A stretch of 64,000 nt of DNA from Pseudomonas sp. UBA1879 (lineage in GTDB: Bacteria > Pseudomonadota > Gammaproteobacteria > Pseudomonadales > Pseudomonadaceae), in contig NZ_DDHJ01000006.1 of NCBI RefSeq assembly GCF_002338065.1, forward strand, positions 3,745 through 67,744, given 5' to 3'. Position 1 is the first letter of the stretch. Each line of letters starts with the position of its first letter. The notes beneath the pieces were generated by a model. It saw only the letters and a list, made by a program, of their open reading frames with translations, did not search any database and was not told the DNA's origin. Shown piece by piece: positions 36,636 through 44,547 of the stretch. Both the position numbers and the translations under genes were made by a program.

Positions 36636-36697
36636 CGAATGTCCTGTTTAGCGTTGTCGGCAAATGAAGCATTTGCGCACAAGCGCCCGCCTTTGTC

Positions 36698-36948
36698 ATG
36701 GGGTACGGCCCCGCGGTGTTCAACTCGCGCAGTCGTGATGTGCAAGAGCATGCTGTCTTGGCCCGAGGTGAAGATTTCCCCGATCTGGCCAGCGGCGAAG
36801 GGCTTGTGAAGATGACGTATGGCGCGCAGGTGGCGCCATGGCCGTCGATTCGGCCGTCGGTGCAATACATCACGAGCCGGGGGCGTTTTATGGCGAGGAG
36901 ATCGAGAACACGTTGATTGTGGGGTTGCAGGTCAAGGCGGCGCTCTGA
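36698..36948 (+). pseudogene. Remnant of an OprB-type carbohydrate porin, frameshifted C-terminal fragment
   Basis: Translation from 36698 gives a stretch ending TYGAQVAPWPSIRPSVQYI; after about 36870 the match continues in another frame as HEPGAFYGEEIENTLIVG, then LQVKAAL and a TGA at 36946-36948. YGAQVAPW...PS.QYI...PGAF...GLQVKA resembles the end of Pseudomonas OprB-family porins, where the final strand ends the barrel. The shift equals one missing base: ATCAC in place of ATCCAC near 36869-36873. Only about 83 codons remain and the rest is absent, so it is dead. It is followed by a family-B repeat pair. Confidence 0.65.
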
Positions 36949-36966
36949 GCCCTGTGCGTACAGCGC

Positions 36967-37052
36967 GTGGCAGCCGGCTTGCTGGCGAATGCGGCGTGTC
37001 AGTCAGCTCATCCGCAGCTGCACCACCGTTTCGCCAGCAAGCCGGTTCCCAC
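36967..37052. repeat. Inverted repeat pair, family B (REPIN-like)
   Basis: Arms of 23 bases at 36967-36989 and 37030-37052 are complementary apart from two positions, with the GCCGGCTTGCTGGC core. It lies between the porin remnant and the end of the 2-hydroxycarboxylate transporter gene. Confidence 0.85.
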
Positions 37053-37085
37053 ACGAACCTCATCTGCGCCCGGCTATCGGTGCCG

Positions 37086-38447
37086 CTACACCGGCGGCAA
37101 ATTCGCCAGTATCAGCAAAGCGGCCATCACGGTGATCGCCCCGCCGATACGGGTGGATATCTGCGCGAACGGCAGCAGTTGCATGCGGTTCGCCGCCGTC
37201 AGGATGGCGATGTCGCCGGTGCCGCCCAAGCCGCTGTGGCAGCCGTTGACGATAGCGGTCTCGATGGGAAACATACCCATTTTCCGGGCGATCACCAGCC
37301 CTGTCAGCACCAGCGTCAGGACAGTCGTGGCGATGGTCAGCACGTTGCCGATGTGGAACGCCGCCGTCAGTTCGCTCCAGTGGGTCACCGCGATGGAGTT
37401 GGCGAACAGGAGCGGGTACGTCACACAGGTAGTGAAGAATTTGAACAGCACCTGCGCCCCAACTTCCAGACGCTGCGGCACGGCGTTGCAGAGTTTCAGC
37501 AGCACCGCGATGAACAGCATGCACACCGGCCCCGGCAGGCCGAACAGCGCGTGCAACAGCACACCGGCCAGGTACAGCGTGATCGCGCACATGCCCGCCG
37601 CGATGACCTGATTGACCGTGTCACCGTCGAAGCGCGTTTCCTTTTCAGTGCCGGGTGCGGTGTCGTCCTGAGGCAGTTCGATCATCTGCAGCCGCCCGTT
37701 ACCGGTCAGGTGCGGAAAGCGTTTGCCCACCAGATCGAGAAAGCCGCACGCCATGATCGCCATGAGGTTGCCCAGCAAAATGATCGGCAGAAATTGCGCC
37801 AGTATCTTGCCGGAATCCATGCCAAGGATTTCGCCGTACCCCACTGACAGCGGAATCGCGCCCTCGCCCAGCCCGCCACCCATCACCGGCACGATGACGA
37901 AAAACAGCACCTGACGCAGTTCCAGCCCGCACAGCATGCCCACGGCGATCCCTGCGAGCAATGCCAGCACCGAGCCCACCAGCAGGGGCACGAAAATCTT
38001 GGCGAAGCCTTTGATGATCAGGTTGCGGTCCATGGTGAAAATGCTGCCGACCACCACCGCCGAGACGAACAGGTAAATGAAGTTGCTCGATTTGGTGAAG
38101 GTTGTGACCGGCGTGATGATCTCCTGCGGTACCCAGCCGAGGCTGACGATGTAGGACGGCAGGAACGCCGAGACAATCGCCGCGCCGCCGATCTTGCCGA
38201 GGAACGGCAGCCGCTTGCCGATCTCGCCACAGGTGGCGCCGCCCAGGCCGATGATCGCGATCATGGTCGGCAGGTCGGCCTTGATTTCCTTGGTCAGCAG
38301 CAACCCGGCCACCAGGCCCAATAGCAGCAGGTAGACCGGCAATGGAATGAAGCTGATGCGGATGTCCATCAAGCGCCAGAACAGCGCGTTGCGGCGTGGC
38401 TCGGACCCGGCCACGTCGGGCCGTGGCAGCGATTCGGCGTTATGCAT
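37086..38447 (-). CDS. 2-hydroxycarboxylate transporter (2HCT family, CitS/MleP/CimH type)
   Basis: A 453-residue membrane protein with the two family motifs GGGLGEGAIPLS near the middle and GCHSGLGGTGDIAILTA near the C-terminus, which form the substrate-binding reentrant loops. 2HCT members carry citrate, malate, citramalate or related 2-hydroxyacids with Na+ or H+, or in exchange for lactate. GAGGTTTCCC precedes the ATG. The CitE-like lyase gene stands 58 bases upstream in the same direction, so the two probably form one operon for uptake and cleavage. Confidence 0.92.
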   Translation of the reverse strand: MHNAESLPRPDVAGSEPRRNALFWRLMDIRISFIPLPVYLLLLGLVAGLLLTKEIKADLPTMIAIIGLGGATCGEIGKRLPFLGKIGGAAIVSAFLPSYIVSLGWVPQEIITPVTTFTKSSNFIYLFVSAVVVGSIFTMDRNLIIKGFAKIFVPLLVGSVLALLAGIAVGMLCGLELRQVLFFVIVPVMGGGLGEGAIPLSVGYGEILGMDSGKILAQFLPIILLGNLMAIMACGFLDLVGKRFPHLTGNGRLQMIELPQDDTAPGTEKETRFDGDTVNQVIAAGMCAITLYLAGVLLHALFGLPGPVCMLFIAVLLKLCNAVPQRLEVGAQVLFKFFTTCVTYPLLFANSIAVTHWSELTAAFHIGNVLTIATTVLTLVLTGLVIARKMGMFPIETAIVNGCHSGLGGTGDIAILTAANRMQLLPFAQISTRIGGAITVMAALLILANLPPV

Positions 38448-38505
38448 GGGAAACCTCGTCTTCTTTTATTGTTGTTGAACGGTGTTGCCGGGGTGTCCAG
38501 CGCAG

Positions 38506-39369
38506 TCAGTGAGTCAGCAGCCCGGCCTGACGCGCCTGTTCCAGCACTTGCCGTGCGCGGATCACGAACGGCGCATCCACCATTTGCCCGTCAACCGTGT
38601 AAACCCCGACGCCAGCGGCCTGCGCATCGTCGGCGGCTGTCACAAAACGCTGGGCGCGGTCGATCTCTTCGGCGGACGGCATGAACGCCTCGTTCGCTAT
38701 GTCGATCTGGGTCGGGTGAATGCACGACTTGCCTGTGAAACCCAGACGTCGGGCGTAACGCGCCTCTTCGCGATAACCCTCCGGGTCTTTGATGGCCGCG
38801 AACGCCGTGTCGTAGGCGGCGACGTTTGCTTCCCCCGCCGCGAGGCGCACGCTCAGTTGAAGTTGCCGGATGACAGCGGTGTCGCGACGGTCGATGCCCA
38901 ACGGCTCCAACAGGTCGGCGAAACCCAGTTGCAAGCCCATGACCCGAGGGTGGGCACTGGCAATCTCGGCGGCCAGACGCAAACCACGGGGGGATTCGAT
39001 ATTGGCGAGGATGCGGATGTTGGCCGCTGACGGGTGCTGACGCTCCAGCCGCTCAAGGTCAGCCACCAGTTGCGAAATCTGCTCGGGGCCTTCGACTTTC
39101 GGCAGGTTAATGATATCCAGCCGGGTGCCGGCCAGTGCTTCAAGGTCGGCGGCGTAATGCGCCGAATCCTGACCGTTCACCCGGACGACGATGGTTTTGG
39201 CAGTGGCCGGAAGATGCGCCAGAAATCCCGCCAATTGCGCACGAGCCTCGGACTTGGCGCTTTCGGCGACCGCGTCTTCCAGATCAAAGCTGACGCCGTC
39301 GGCGCGAGAGGACAGGGCTTTTTCGAAGAGTTCGGGACGGGAACCGGGGACAAACAGTTTGCTGCGCAT
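38506..39369 (-). CDS. CitE-like (HpcH/HpaI) CoA lyase, beta-methylmalyl/citramalyl-CoA lyase type
   Basis: A 287-residue TIM-barrel lyase of the CitE family. RSKLFVPGSRPELFEKAL opens the protein, DGVSFDLEDAV holds metal/CoA ligands, and GFTGKSCIHPTQI is the family hallmark. Stand-alone CitE-like proteins cleave 3-hydroxyacyl-CoA such as malyl-, citramalyl- or beta-methylmalyl-CoA. No citC, citD, citF or citG is nearby, so it is not citrate lyase. With the CoA-transferase gene on the other side of the LysR gene, a citramalyl- or malyl-CoA lyase is likely (inference). The start at 39369 gives MRSKLFVPG. Confidence 0.87.
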   Translation of the reverse strand: MRSKLFVPGSRPELFEKALSSRADGVSFDLEDAVAESAKSEARAQLAGFLAHLPATAKTIVVRVNGQDSAHYAADLEALAGTRLDIINLPKVEGPEQISQLVADLERLERQHPSAANIRILANIESPRGLRLAAEIASAHPRVMGLQLGFADLLEPLGIDRRDTAVIRQLQLSVRLAAGEANVAAYDTAFAAIKDPEGYREEARYARRLGFTGKSCIHPTQIDIANEAFMPSAEEIDRAQRFVTAADDAQAAGVGVYTVDGQMVDAPFVIRARQVLEQARQAGLLTH

Positions 39370-39518
39370 GGGCAATTCACTCGATGACAACGGCGGCCTG
39401 AAGGCGTCGCAACGTCGCGCCGGATGACAGGACCCTGTCCCATACCCGGCATTGTTCTTGGAAGCCAGGTGCATGGCCCCGGCGCTGTTAAAAGCCGGGT
39501 CCATATTGCAAAAGCGAA

Positions 39519-39557
39519 AAAGCTAACTAAAGTGCGTATTTCTACGTTTAGAATCCA
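39519..39557. promoter_or_regulatory. Putative LysR operator upstream of the LysR gene
   Basis: AAAGCTAACTAAAGTGC (39519-39535) and TTTAGAATCCA (39547-39557) lie in the 201-base region between the divergent lyase and LysR genes. Both recur upstream of the CoA-transferase gene at 40459-40483: the first with 3 mismatches in 17, the second as an exact reverse complement. That repetition marks a likely common regulator site. Confidence 0.6.
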
Positions 39558-39570
39558 GAATTTTTAGACT

Positions 39571-40446
39571 ATGGACACGCGCTACCTCGACAGCTTTCTT
39601 CACGTCGCCCAACTCGGCTCCACCGCCGCGGCCGCGCGCAAGCTCAACCTGACCCCCACCGCCGTGGCGCAACGGATCAAGGCGCTGGAGCACGAAATCG
39701 GTCAGCCCCTGCTCAGCCGCACCGGACGCAACATGCAACTGACGGCCGCCGGTTCCGCGCTGTTGGGCCCCGCCAGTGAATTGCTGGTGCGCGCCCGGGA
39801 CCTGCGCGCCATTGCCGCGCTGGACAGTGTCGCCGGAGAGCTGCGCATCGGCTGCATCACCACCGCCCTGGCCTATCTCGTCCCCGACGTGTTGGCGACG
39901 CTGATCGCCAATTACGAACACCTGCGCCCCCACGTGGAACCGGCGTTTTCCACCGACCTGTACCGCAAGGTGCTGTCCGGCGAAACCGACATCGCGATGA
40001 TGGTCGCGCCGCAGTTCGAGCTGCCGAAAGAGTTCATCTGGCGTCCGGTGCGCGATGAACCGTTCGTGGTCCTTGCTCCCCGCCACCTCGCCGACGAGCA
40101 CCCGCACAGCGTGTTGCGCAGTCAGCCATTCATTCGTTACCACCGTCGTTCATGGGGCGGCGTGTTGGCGGACCGCTATCTGTTGCAGGCAGGCATTCAG
40201 CCCCAAGAGCGCTTCGAAATGGACGCGCTGGACGCCATCGCCGCGATGGTCAAAGGCAATCTCGGCGTATCGCTGGTGCCGCAATGGCGACCCATGCACG
40301 CGCAGTTGGGTGAGCTGGCACAGATCCCGTTACCCGGCGCCGGGTTGTACCGACCGATAGGTCTGTTGTGGAAACGCAATTCGGCCAAAGAGCGTTTGAT
40401 CGAGGTGTTCTGCAAAGTGTTGTTCGAGCAACTGAGCGCCCGATAA
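39571..40446 (+). CDS. LysR-family regulator of the 2-hydroxyacid cluster
   Basis: A 291-residue LysR protein: winged helix at 1-60 (DSFLHVAQLGSTAAAARKL, TPTAVAQRIKALE) and effector-binding domain from about 88 (GELRIGCITTALAYLVPD). It starts 201 bases from the divergent CitE-like gene, and the CoA-transferase gene follows in the same direction. The shared motifs on both sides suggest that it controls the lyase-transporter operon and the CoA-transferase operon. The effector may be the hydroxyacid or its product. Confidence 0.9.
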   Translation: MDTRYLDSFLHVAQLGSTAAAARKLNLTPTAVAQRIKALEHEIGQPLLSRTGRNMQLTAAGSALLGPASELLVRARDLRAIAALDSVAGELRIGCITTALAYLVPDVLATLIANYEHLRPHVEPAFSTDLYRKVLSGETDIAMMVAPQFELPKEFIWRPVRDEPFVVLAPRHLADEHPHSVLRSQPFIRYHRRSWGGVLADRYLLQAGIQPQERFEMDALDAIAAMVKGNLGVSLVPQWRPMHAQLGELAQIPLPGAGLYRPIGLLWKRNSAKERLIEVFCKVLFEQLSAR

Positions 40447-40458
40447 ATCCATTTTTTA

Positions 40459-40483
40459 TGGATTCTAAAGCTAGCTAAAACGC
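40459..40483. promoter_or_regulatory. Putative LysR operator upstream of the CoA-transferase
   Basis: TGGATTCTAAA (40459-40469) overlaps AAAGCTAGCTAAAACGC (40467-40483). The two elements match those at 39519-39557, in a different order and orientation. The distance to the CoA-transferase start is about 95 bases, fitting an activator site. Confidence 0.6.
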
Positions 40484-40578
40484 ATTTTATTTCTCCATTG
40501 CGCTGACCAGAATGGCTCCCATGTGCTGCACCGGAGCCTGCACTGTCCGTCCAGCGATAACAAGATCGGAGAACATCC

Positions 40579-41769
40579 ATGTCGCACCCTCGCCCCTCCA
40601 CCGGCCCGCTCGCCGGGATCACTGTCCTCGACCTCAGCGCTTACATTGCCGGCCCCTATGGTTGCTCGCTGCTGGCCGACCAAGGCGCGACGGTGATCAA
40701 GATCGAGCCACCCACCGGCGACAACCTGCGCAAATACCCGTCAACGCTGGCGTCTGAAAGTCGCGCTTTTCTGGGCGTGAACCGCAGCAAATCCGGGGTG
40801 GTTCTGGACCTGAAATCCCCCGGTGGTCTGGATGCATTGTTGACCCTGGTGCGTGAGGCCGATGTGCTGGTGCACAACTTTCGTCCCGGCGTCCCGACGC
40901 GGCTCGGCATTGACTACGAGCAGTTGAAAGCGGTGAACCCGCGACTGATTTATTGCGCGGTGACCGGTTATGGCGAAGACGGTCCGCTCAAAGCCAAGGC
41001 CGGTTATGACCAGGTGCTGCAAACCATGACCGGCATGTGCGCGGCCCAGGGCAAGCCCGACGGCCCGCCTGAAATTCTTTACGGTTCGGTGGTCGATTAC
41101 TACGCCGCGTCGCTGGTGGCCGGTGGTGTGTCCTCAGCACTGTTCGAACGCGAACGGACCGGACTGGGCCAGTCGGTGGGCGTGTCGCTGTTGCGCAGCG
41201 CGCTGGCGATGCAGTCCGCACGGCTGATCTGGGCGGACAGCGAACCCCGCTCACTGGACCGCGACATGCGTTCCGGCGGCATCACCGGGATTCACCCGAC
41301 CCGCGAAGGCTACTTGTACCTGTCGGCCAATACGCCGCATTTCTGGACGTCCTTGTGCGAGTTGACCGGGCTGGAACATCTAGCGAACGACGAGCGTTTC
41401 AGCACCGTGCGCAACCGGGCGACTCATCACGCGATCATCGTCCCGCAATTGCACGAAGCCCTTCAGCAGCACAGCGCGCTGGAATGGGAAACGATTTTCG
41501 GCGAAGCCGTGCCGTGCGCCGCTGCACGTCGGGTCGAGGACATGTTCGACCACCCGCAGTGCGAAGCGGAATCGCTGATCACCGAGTTCGAGCACCCTGT
41601 CGTGGGGCGCTATCAGGGCTTCACCCGCGCCGTGACCTTCAGCCGCACGCCCGGCTCCGAACCCTTCGCGGCGCCGGTGTTTGGCGCGGATTCGGATCGC
41701 GTGATGGCCGAGCATGGATTTACCGATGAGCAGATTGCTCAGCTGCGGGCGAGCGGCGCCTTGCAATGA
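40579..41769 (+). CDS. CaiB/BaiF-family (class III) CoA-transferase
   Basis: A 396-residue class III CoA-transferase. Hallmarks are GITVLDLSAYIAGPYGCSLLADQGA, VLDLKSPGG, VHNFRPG and CAVTGYGEDGPL; the catalytic Asp is expected near QVLQTMTGM at about 150. The family transfers CoA between acyl groups, for example succinyl-CoA to citramalate, itaconate, malate or oxalate. It has GGAGAAC upstream. With the CitE-like lyase it could activate a 2-hydroxyacid whose CoA ester is then cleaved; no itaconyl-CoA hydratase gene is visible. An AtoE-type transporter gene follows. Confidence 0.9.
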   Translation: MSHPRPSTGPLAGITVLDLSAYIAGPYGCSLLADQGATVIKIEPPTGDNLRKYPSTLASESRAFLGVNRSKSGVVLDLKSPGGLDALLTLVREADVLVHNFRPGVPTRLGIDYEQLKAVNPRLIYCAVTGYGEDGPLKAKAGYDQVLQTMTGMCAAQGKPDGPPEILYGSVVDYYAASLVAGGVSSALFERERTGLGQSVGVSLLRSALAMQSARLIWADSEPRSLDRDMRSGGITGIHPTREGYLYLSANTPHFWTSLCELTGLEHLANDERFSTVRNRATHHAIIVPQLHEALQQHSALEWETIFGEAVPCAAARRVEDMFDHPQCEAESLITEFEHPVVGRYQGFTRAVTFSRTPGSEPFAAPVFGADSDRVMAEHGFTDEQIAQLRASGALQ

Positions 41770-41954
41770 TTCCGGACACCTGCACGACCTGATGTTCGCC
41801 CGCCCCTTCGTAGGGGTGCGCTTGCCCACGATGGATCTCCTGCCAGACACCGGAACATCCGGGTTGACGCCATCGCGAGCACGCTCACTCACACAGGACG
41901 TGTGTCTTCACAGCACCAGAGATTTCCCACAACCACAATAAAAGGGATCGCCCC

Positions 41955-42005
41955 ATGAACAGCACCACGCAACCCCTCCGACTGCACGGAGGCCCTCGCA
42001 CATGA
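41955..42005 (+). CDS. Putative 16-residue leader peptide of the AtoE-type gene
   Basis: An ATG with AAAGGGA eight bases upstream opens a 16-codon frame rich in Pro, Thr and Arg. Its TGA overlaps the transporter's ATG (ATGA at 42002-42005), and the transporter's own GGAGG lies inside it. This arrangement allows coupled translation. It is short and may be fortuitous; I see no attenuator hairpin. Confidence 0.35.
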   Translation: MNSTTQPLRLHGGPRT

Positions 42006-43366
42006 ACACGGCGATCACGGCCCCGCGTAGCCTGCGCACCCGTTTCACCGACAGCACGATCAGTCTGTTCGAACGGACCATTCCCGACCCGTTTGTGCTG
42101 GCGATTTTCATCACGTTCATCGTGGCCGTCGTTTCGTTGCTGGTGGCCCCGAACGCCTCTCTCGATGCGCTGTTGGGCGGCTGGTATAAGGGTTTCTGCA
42201 ACATTTTCACCTTCGCGCTGCAGATCACGCTGGTGCTGGTACTCGGCCACGCGCTGGCCCACGCGCCCATCGTGCAGCGTTTTTTCACTCGCCTCGTTGC
42301 CTTCGCACGCACCCCTGCGCAAGCCGGTGCGATGATTTTCCTGTGCGTGGCGATGACCTCGTTTTTCAACTGGGGCTTCGGATTGGTCCTCAGCGCCCTG
42401 CTCGCCCGGGAAATCGCCAAACGCATGCGTGTGGATTTTGCGTGGCTGGTGGCAGCGGGATTCTCGGGTTGGGTGGTCTGGGCAGGCGGGCTGTCCAGTT
42501 CCATCGTGCTGGCCCAGACCACACCGGGCAACCCGATGAACGTCGTGGAAAAACTCACCGGCCATGTCCTGAGCCTGGGTGACATGGTGTTTGTGCCTTA
42601 CAACATGGTGCCGACCCTGGGGTTACTGGTGATCATGCCGTTCGTCCTCGCGGCCCTGCGCCCCAAGGATGAAGACGCGGTGTGCCTGGACATCACCCAA
42701 CACCCGGACCCGGAACCCGCCAAACGCCCCGAAGGCAAACGCAGCTTCGCGCAATTCCTCGAATACTCGCCGTTGGGCAGCGTGATCATGGGCGCGCTGG
42801 GCATTGCCATCGTCGCGTATTCGTTCACCGGGCATCTGCAATTGTCCGGGGTCAACGGCGTGATCGCGATCATGTTCACCCTCGGCATCATCCTGCACGG
42901 CTACCCGCTGGCCTACGCCAATGCGGTCAAGGGTGCGGCCAGACAGAGCGGCTCGATGATCCTTCAATACCCGCTTTACGGCGGGATCATGGGCATGATG
43001 GAGGCCACCGGTTTGCCCGGGGTGATCGCTAAGCTGTTCGTGGCGATTTCCACCACCCACACCCTGCCGTTCTGGAGCTACGTGTGTTCGCTGCTGGTCA
43101 CCTTTCTGATTCCCAGCGGTGGCGGACATTGGGCGGTGCAAGGGCCGTTCGCGATTCCGGCGGCGGTGGAGTTGCACGCCTCGCTGTCCGCCACCACCAT
43201 GGCAGTGGCCATGGGCGAGCAGGTGTCGAACATGCTGCAGCCATTCTGGGCCGCGCCCGTCGTGGCCATGGCGGGCGTCGGCGTGCAGCGGGTGCTGGGG
43301 TTCACCTTCGTCACCTTTCTGGTGGCGATGGTGGCGTACGGCGCGGCGTTATTGTTGCTGGTGTAA
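42002..43366 (+). CDS. AtoE/TIGR00366-type short-chain fatty acid transporter
   Basis: A 454-residue membrane protein with about eleven to twelve hydrophobic segments. It resembles E. coli AtoE, which imports short-chain fatty acids. Motifs include SLFERTIPDPFVLAIFITF at the N-terminus and IPSGGGHWAVQGPF near residue 375. In this locus the substrate may be a branched or hydroxylated short acid rather than butyrate (inference). GGAGG precedes the start. It lies between the CoA-transferase and amidohydrolase genes, separated from the latter by a family-C repeat pair. Confidence 0.88.
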   Translation: MNTAITAPRSLRTRFTDSTISLFERTIPDPFVLAIFITFIVAVVSLLVAPNASLDALLGGWYKGFCNIFTFALQITLVLVLGHALAHAPIVQRFFTRLVAFARTPAQAGAMIFLCVAMTSFFNWGFGLVLSALLAREIAKRMRVDFAWLVAAGFSGWVVWAGGLSSSIVLAQTTPGNPMNVVEKLTGHVLSLGDMVFVPYNMVPTLGLLVIMPFVLAALRPKDEDAVCLDITQHPDPEPAKRPEGKRSFAQFLEYSPLGSVIMGALGIAIVAYSFTGHLQLSGVNGVIAIMFTLGIILHGYPLAYANAVKGAARQSGSMILQYPLYGGIMGMMEATGLPGVIAKLFVAISTTHTLPFWSYVCSLLVTFLIPSGGGHWAVQGPFAIPAAVELHASLSATTMAVAMGEQVSNMLQPFWAAPVVAMAGVGVQRVLGFTFVTFLVAMVAYGAALLLLV

Positions 43367-43387
43367 AACCTCAGGACGCGCGGACCT

Positions 43388-43478
43388 CTGTGGGCGCGAA
43401 TTCATTCGCGAAGGGGGTGTCAGGCGACAGGTGTCTGTCTGGCGTGACGGCGCCTCGCGAATGAATTCGCGCCTACAG
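43388..43478. repeat. Inverted repeat pair, family C
   Basis: Arms 43388-43411 and 43455-43478 contain GCGCGAATTCATTCGCGA and are complementary except at one position. It lies between the AtoE-type and amidohydrolase genes and may affect their joint mRNA. Confidence 0.85.
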
Positions 43479-43554
43479 TGACCCAGGCATCCTTGAAATC
43501 TGGACGTGATCACCGGCCCAGAGCAAGCGACACGCAAACGACGAGGCGAGCACA

Positions 43555-44388
43555 ATGAAAACACTCAAGCTGAAAACGCCTGCTAACAGCTGCGACGCGC
43601 ACATCCACATCATCGACCCGCGGTTCGCCCCGGCTGACCCTTCGACGCCGCCTGCCCACGGGCAATCGATCACCGACTACCACAAGGTTCGCGAATCCCT
43701 CGGCCTGCGTCGTGCGGTGATCGTGCAACCGAAGTATTACGCCACCGATAACCGCTGCACCCTGGACGCCATCGCACACATGCGGGGGCAGGCGCGTGGC
43801 GTTGCGGTGGTCGACACCCGCGTCACCGACAACGAGCTGATCACGCTGCATGAAGGCGGTATTCGCGGCCTGCGCTTCAGCCTGTGGAATGCGGGCAATC
43901 AAGTGGTCAGCGTCGAGATGATCAAACCCTTGGCCGAGCGCATTGCCGAGTTCGGCTGGCACCTGCAGATCCATATGGCCGCGGAGCAAATTGTTGAACA
44001 GCAAACGCTGCTGGCGAACCTGCCGGTACAGATCGTCTTCGATCACATGGGGCGGATGCCCGTGGGTTCAAACGCCAGCCACCCCGGGTTTCGCTTCATC
44101 GCGCGGCTGATCGACGCCGACAAGGCCTGGGTCAAGCTCAGCGGTCCTTACCTGAATACCGCGCAGGGCGGACCGCGTTACGCCGATGTGCGCTCGCTGG
44201 CCCAGGACTTCGCCACACTGGCACCGCAGCGCATGGTCTGGGGCAGCGACTGGCCCCACGTCACCGAGGCCCATAAACCCGATGACGCCGACCTGCTGGA
44301 CCTGTTGCTGGACTGGACCGACAGCGACGCTGCACGGCAGGCCATTCTGGTGGACAACCCGGCGCAGCTTTATGGGTTTGATGAGTGA
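43555..44388 (+). CDS. Amidohydrolase-2 family metal-dependent hydrolase (lactonase-like, COG3618)
   Basis: A 277-residue TIM-barrel protein of the amidohydrolase superfamily. The first metal motif H-x-H is in CDAHIHIIDPRF, and further ligand positions are in LQIHMAA, VFDHMGRMP and VWGSDWPH (Asp). Relatives hydrolyse lactones such as 2-pyrone-4,6-dicarboxylate or sugar and muconolactones. In this locus it could open a lactone form of the hydroxyacid, which is inference. GAGGCGAG precedes the ATG. It ends the CoA-transferase operon. Confidence 0.85.
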   Translation: MKTLKLKTPANSCDAHIHIIDPRFAPADPSTPPAHGQSITDYHKVRESLGLRRAVIVQPKYYATDNRCTLDAIAHMRGQARGVAVVDTRVTDNELITLHEGGIRGLRFSLWNAGNQVVSVEMIKPLAERIAEFGWHLQIHMAAEQIVEQQTLLANLPVQIVFDHMGRMPVGSNASHPGFRFIARLIDADKAWVKLSGPYLNTAQGGPRYADVRSLAQDFATLAPQRMVWGSDWPHVTEAHKPDDADLLDLLLDWTDSDAARQAILVDNPAQLYGFDE

Positions 44389-44423
44389 GAGAAAGTCGCC
44401 GCATCTGCGGCTCTCGACGGTGA

Positions 44424-44515
44424 GCGCGAATTCATTCGGGGCGGCATTCGACGAGAAGTCGGCACGTCCGATCCATCGGTGCGGGATAGGTCTCTGAATC
44501 GCGAATGAATTCGCC
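44424..44515. repeat. Degenerate family-C repeat pair
   Basis: GCGAATTCATTCG at 44426-44438 and its complement at 44502-44514 face each other in the gap between the convergent amidohydrolase and LysR genes. The outer parts of the arms no longer match. Confidence 0.75.
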
Positions 44516-44547
44516 CCCATAGGTCGAGCGAGCCGCCTGACGTTTTG

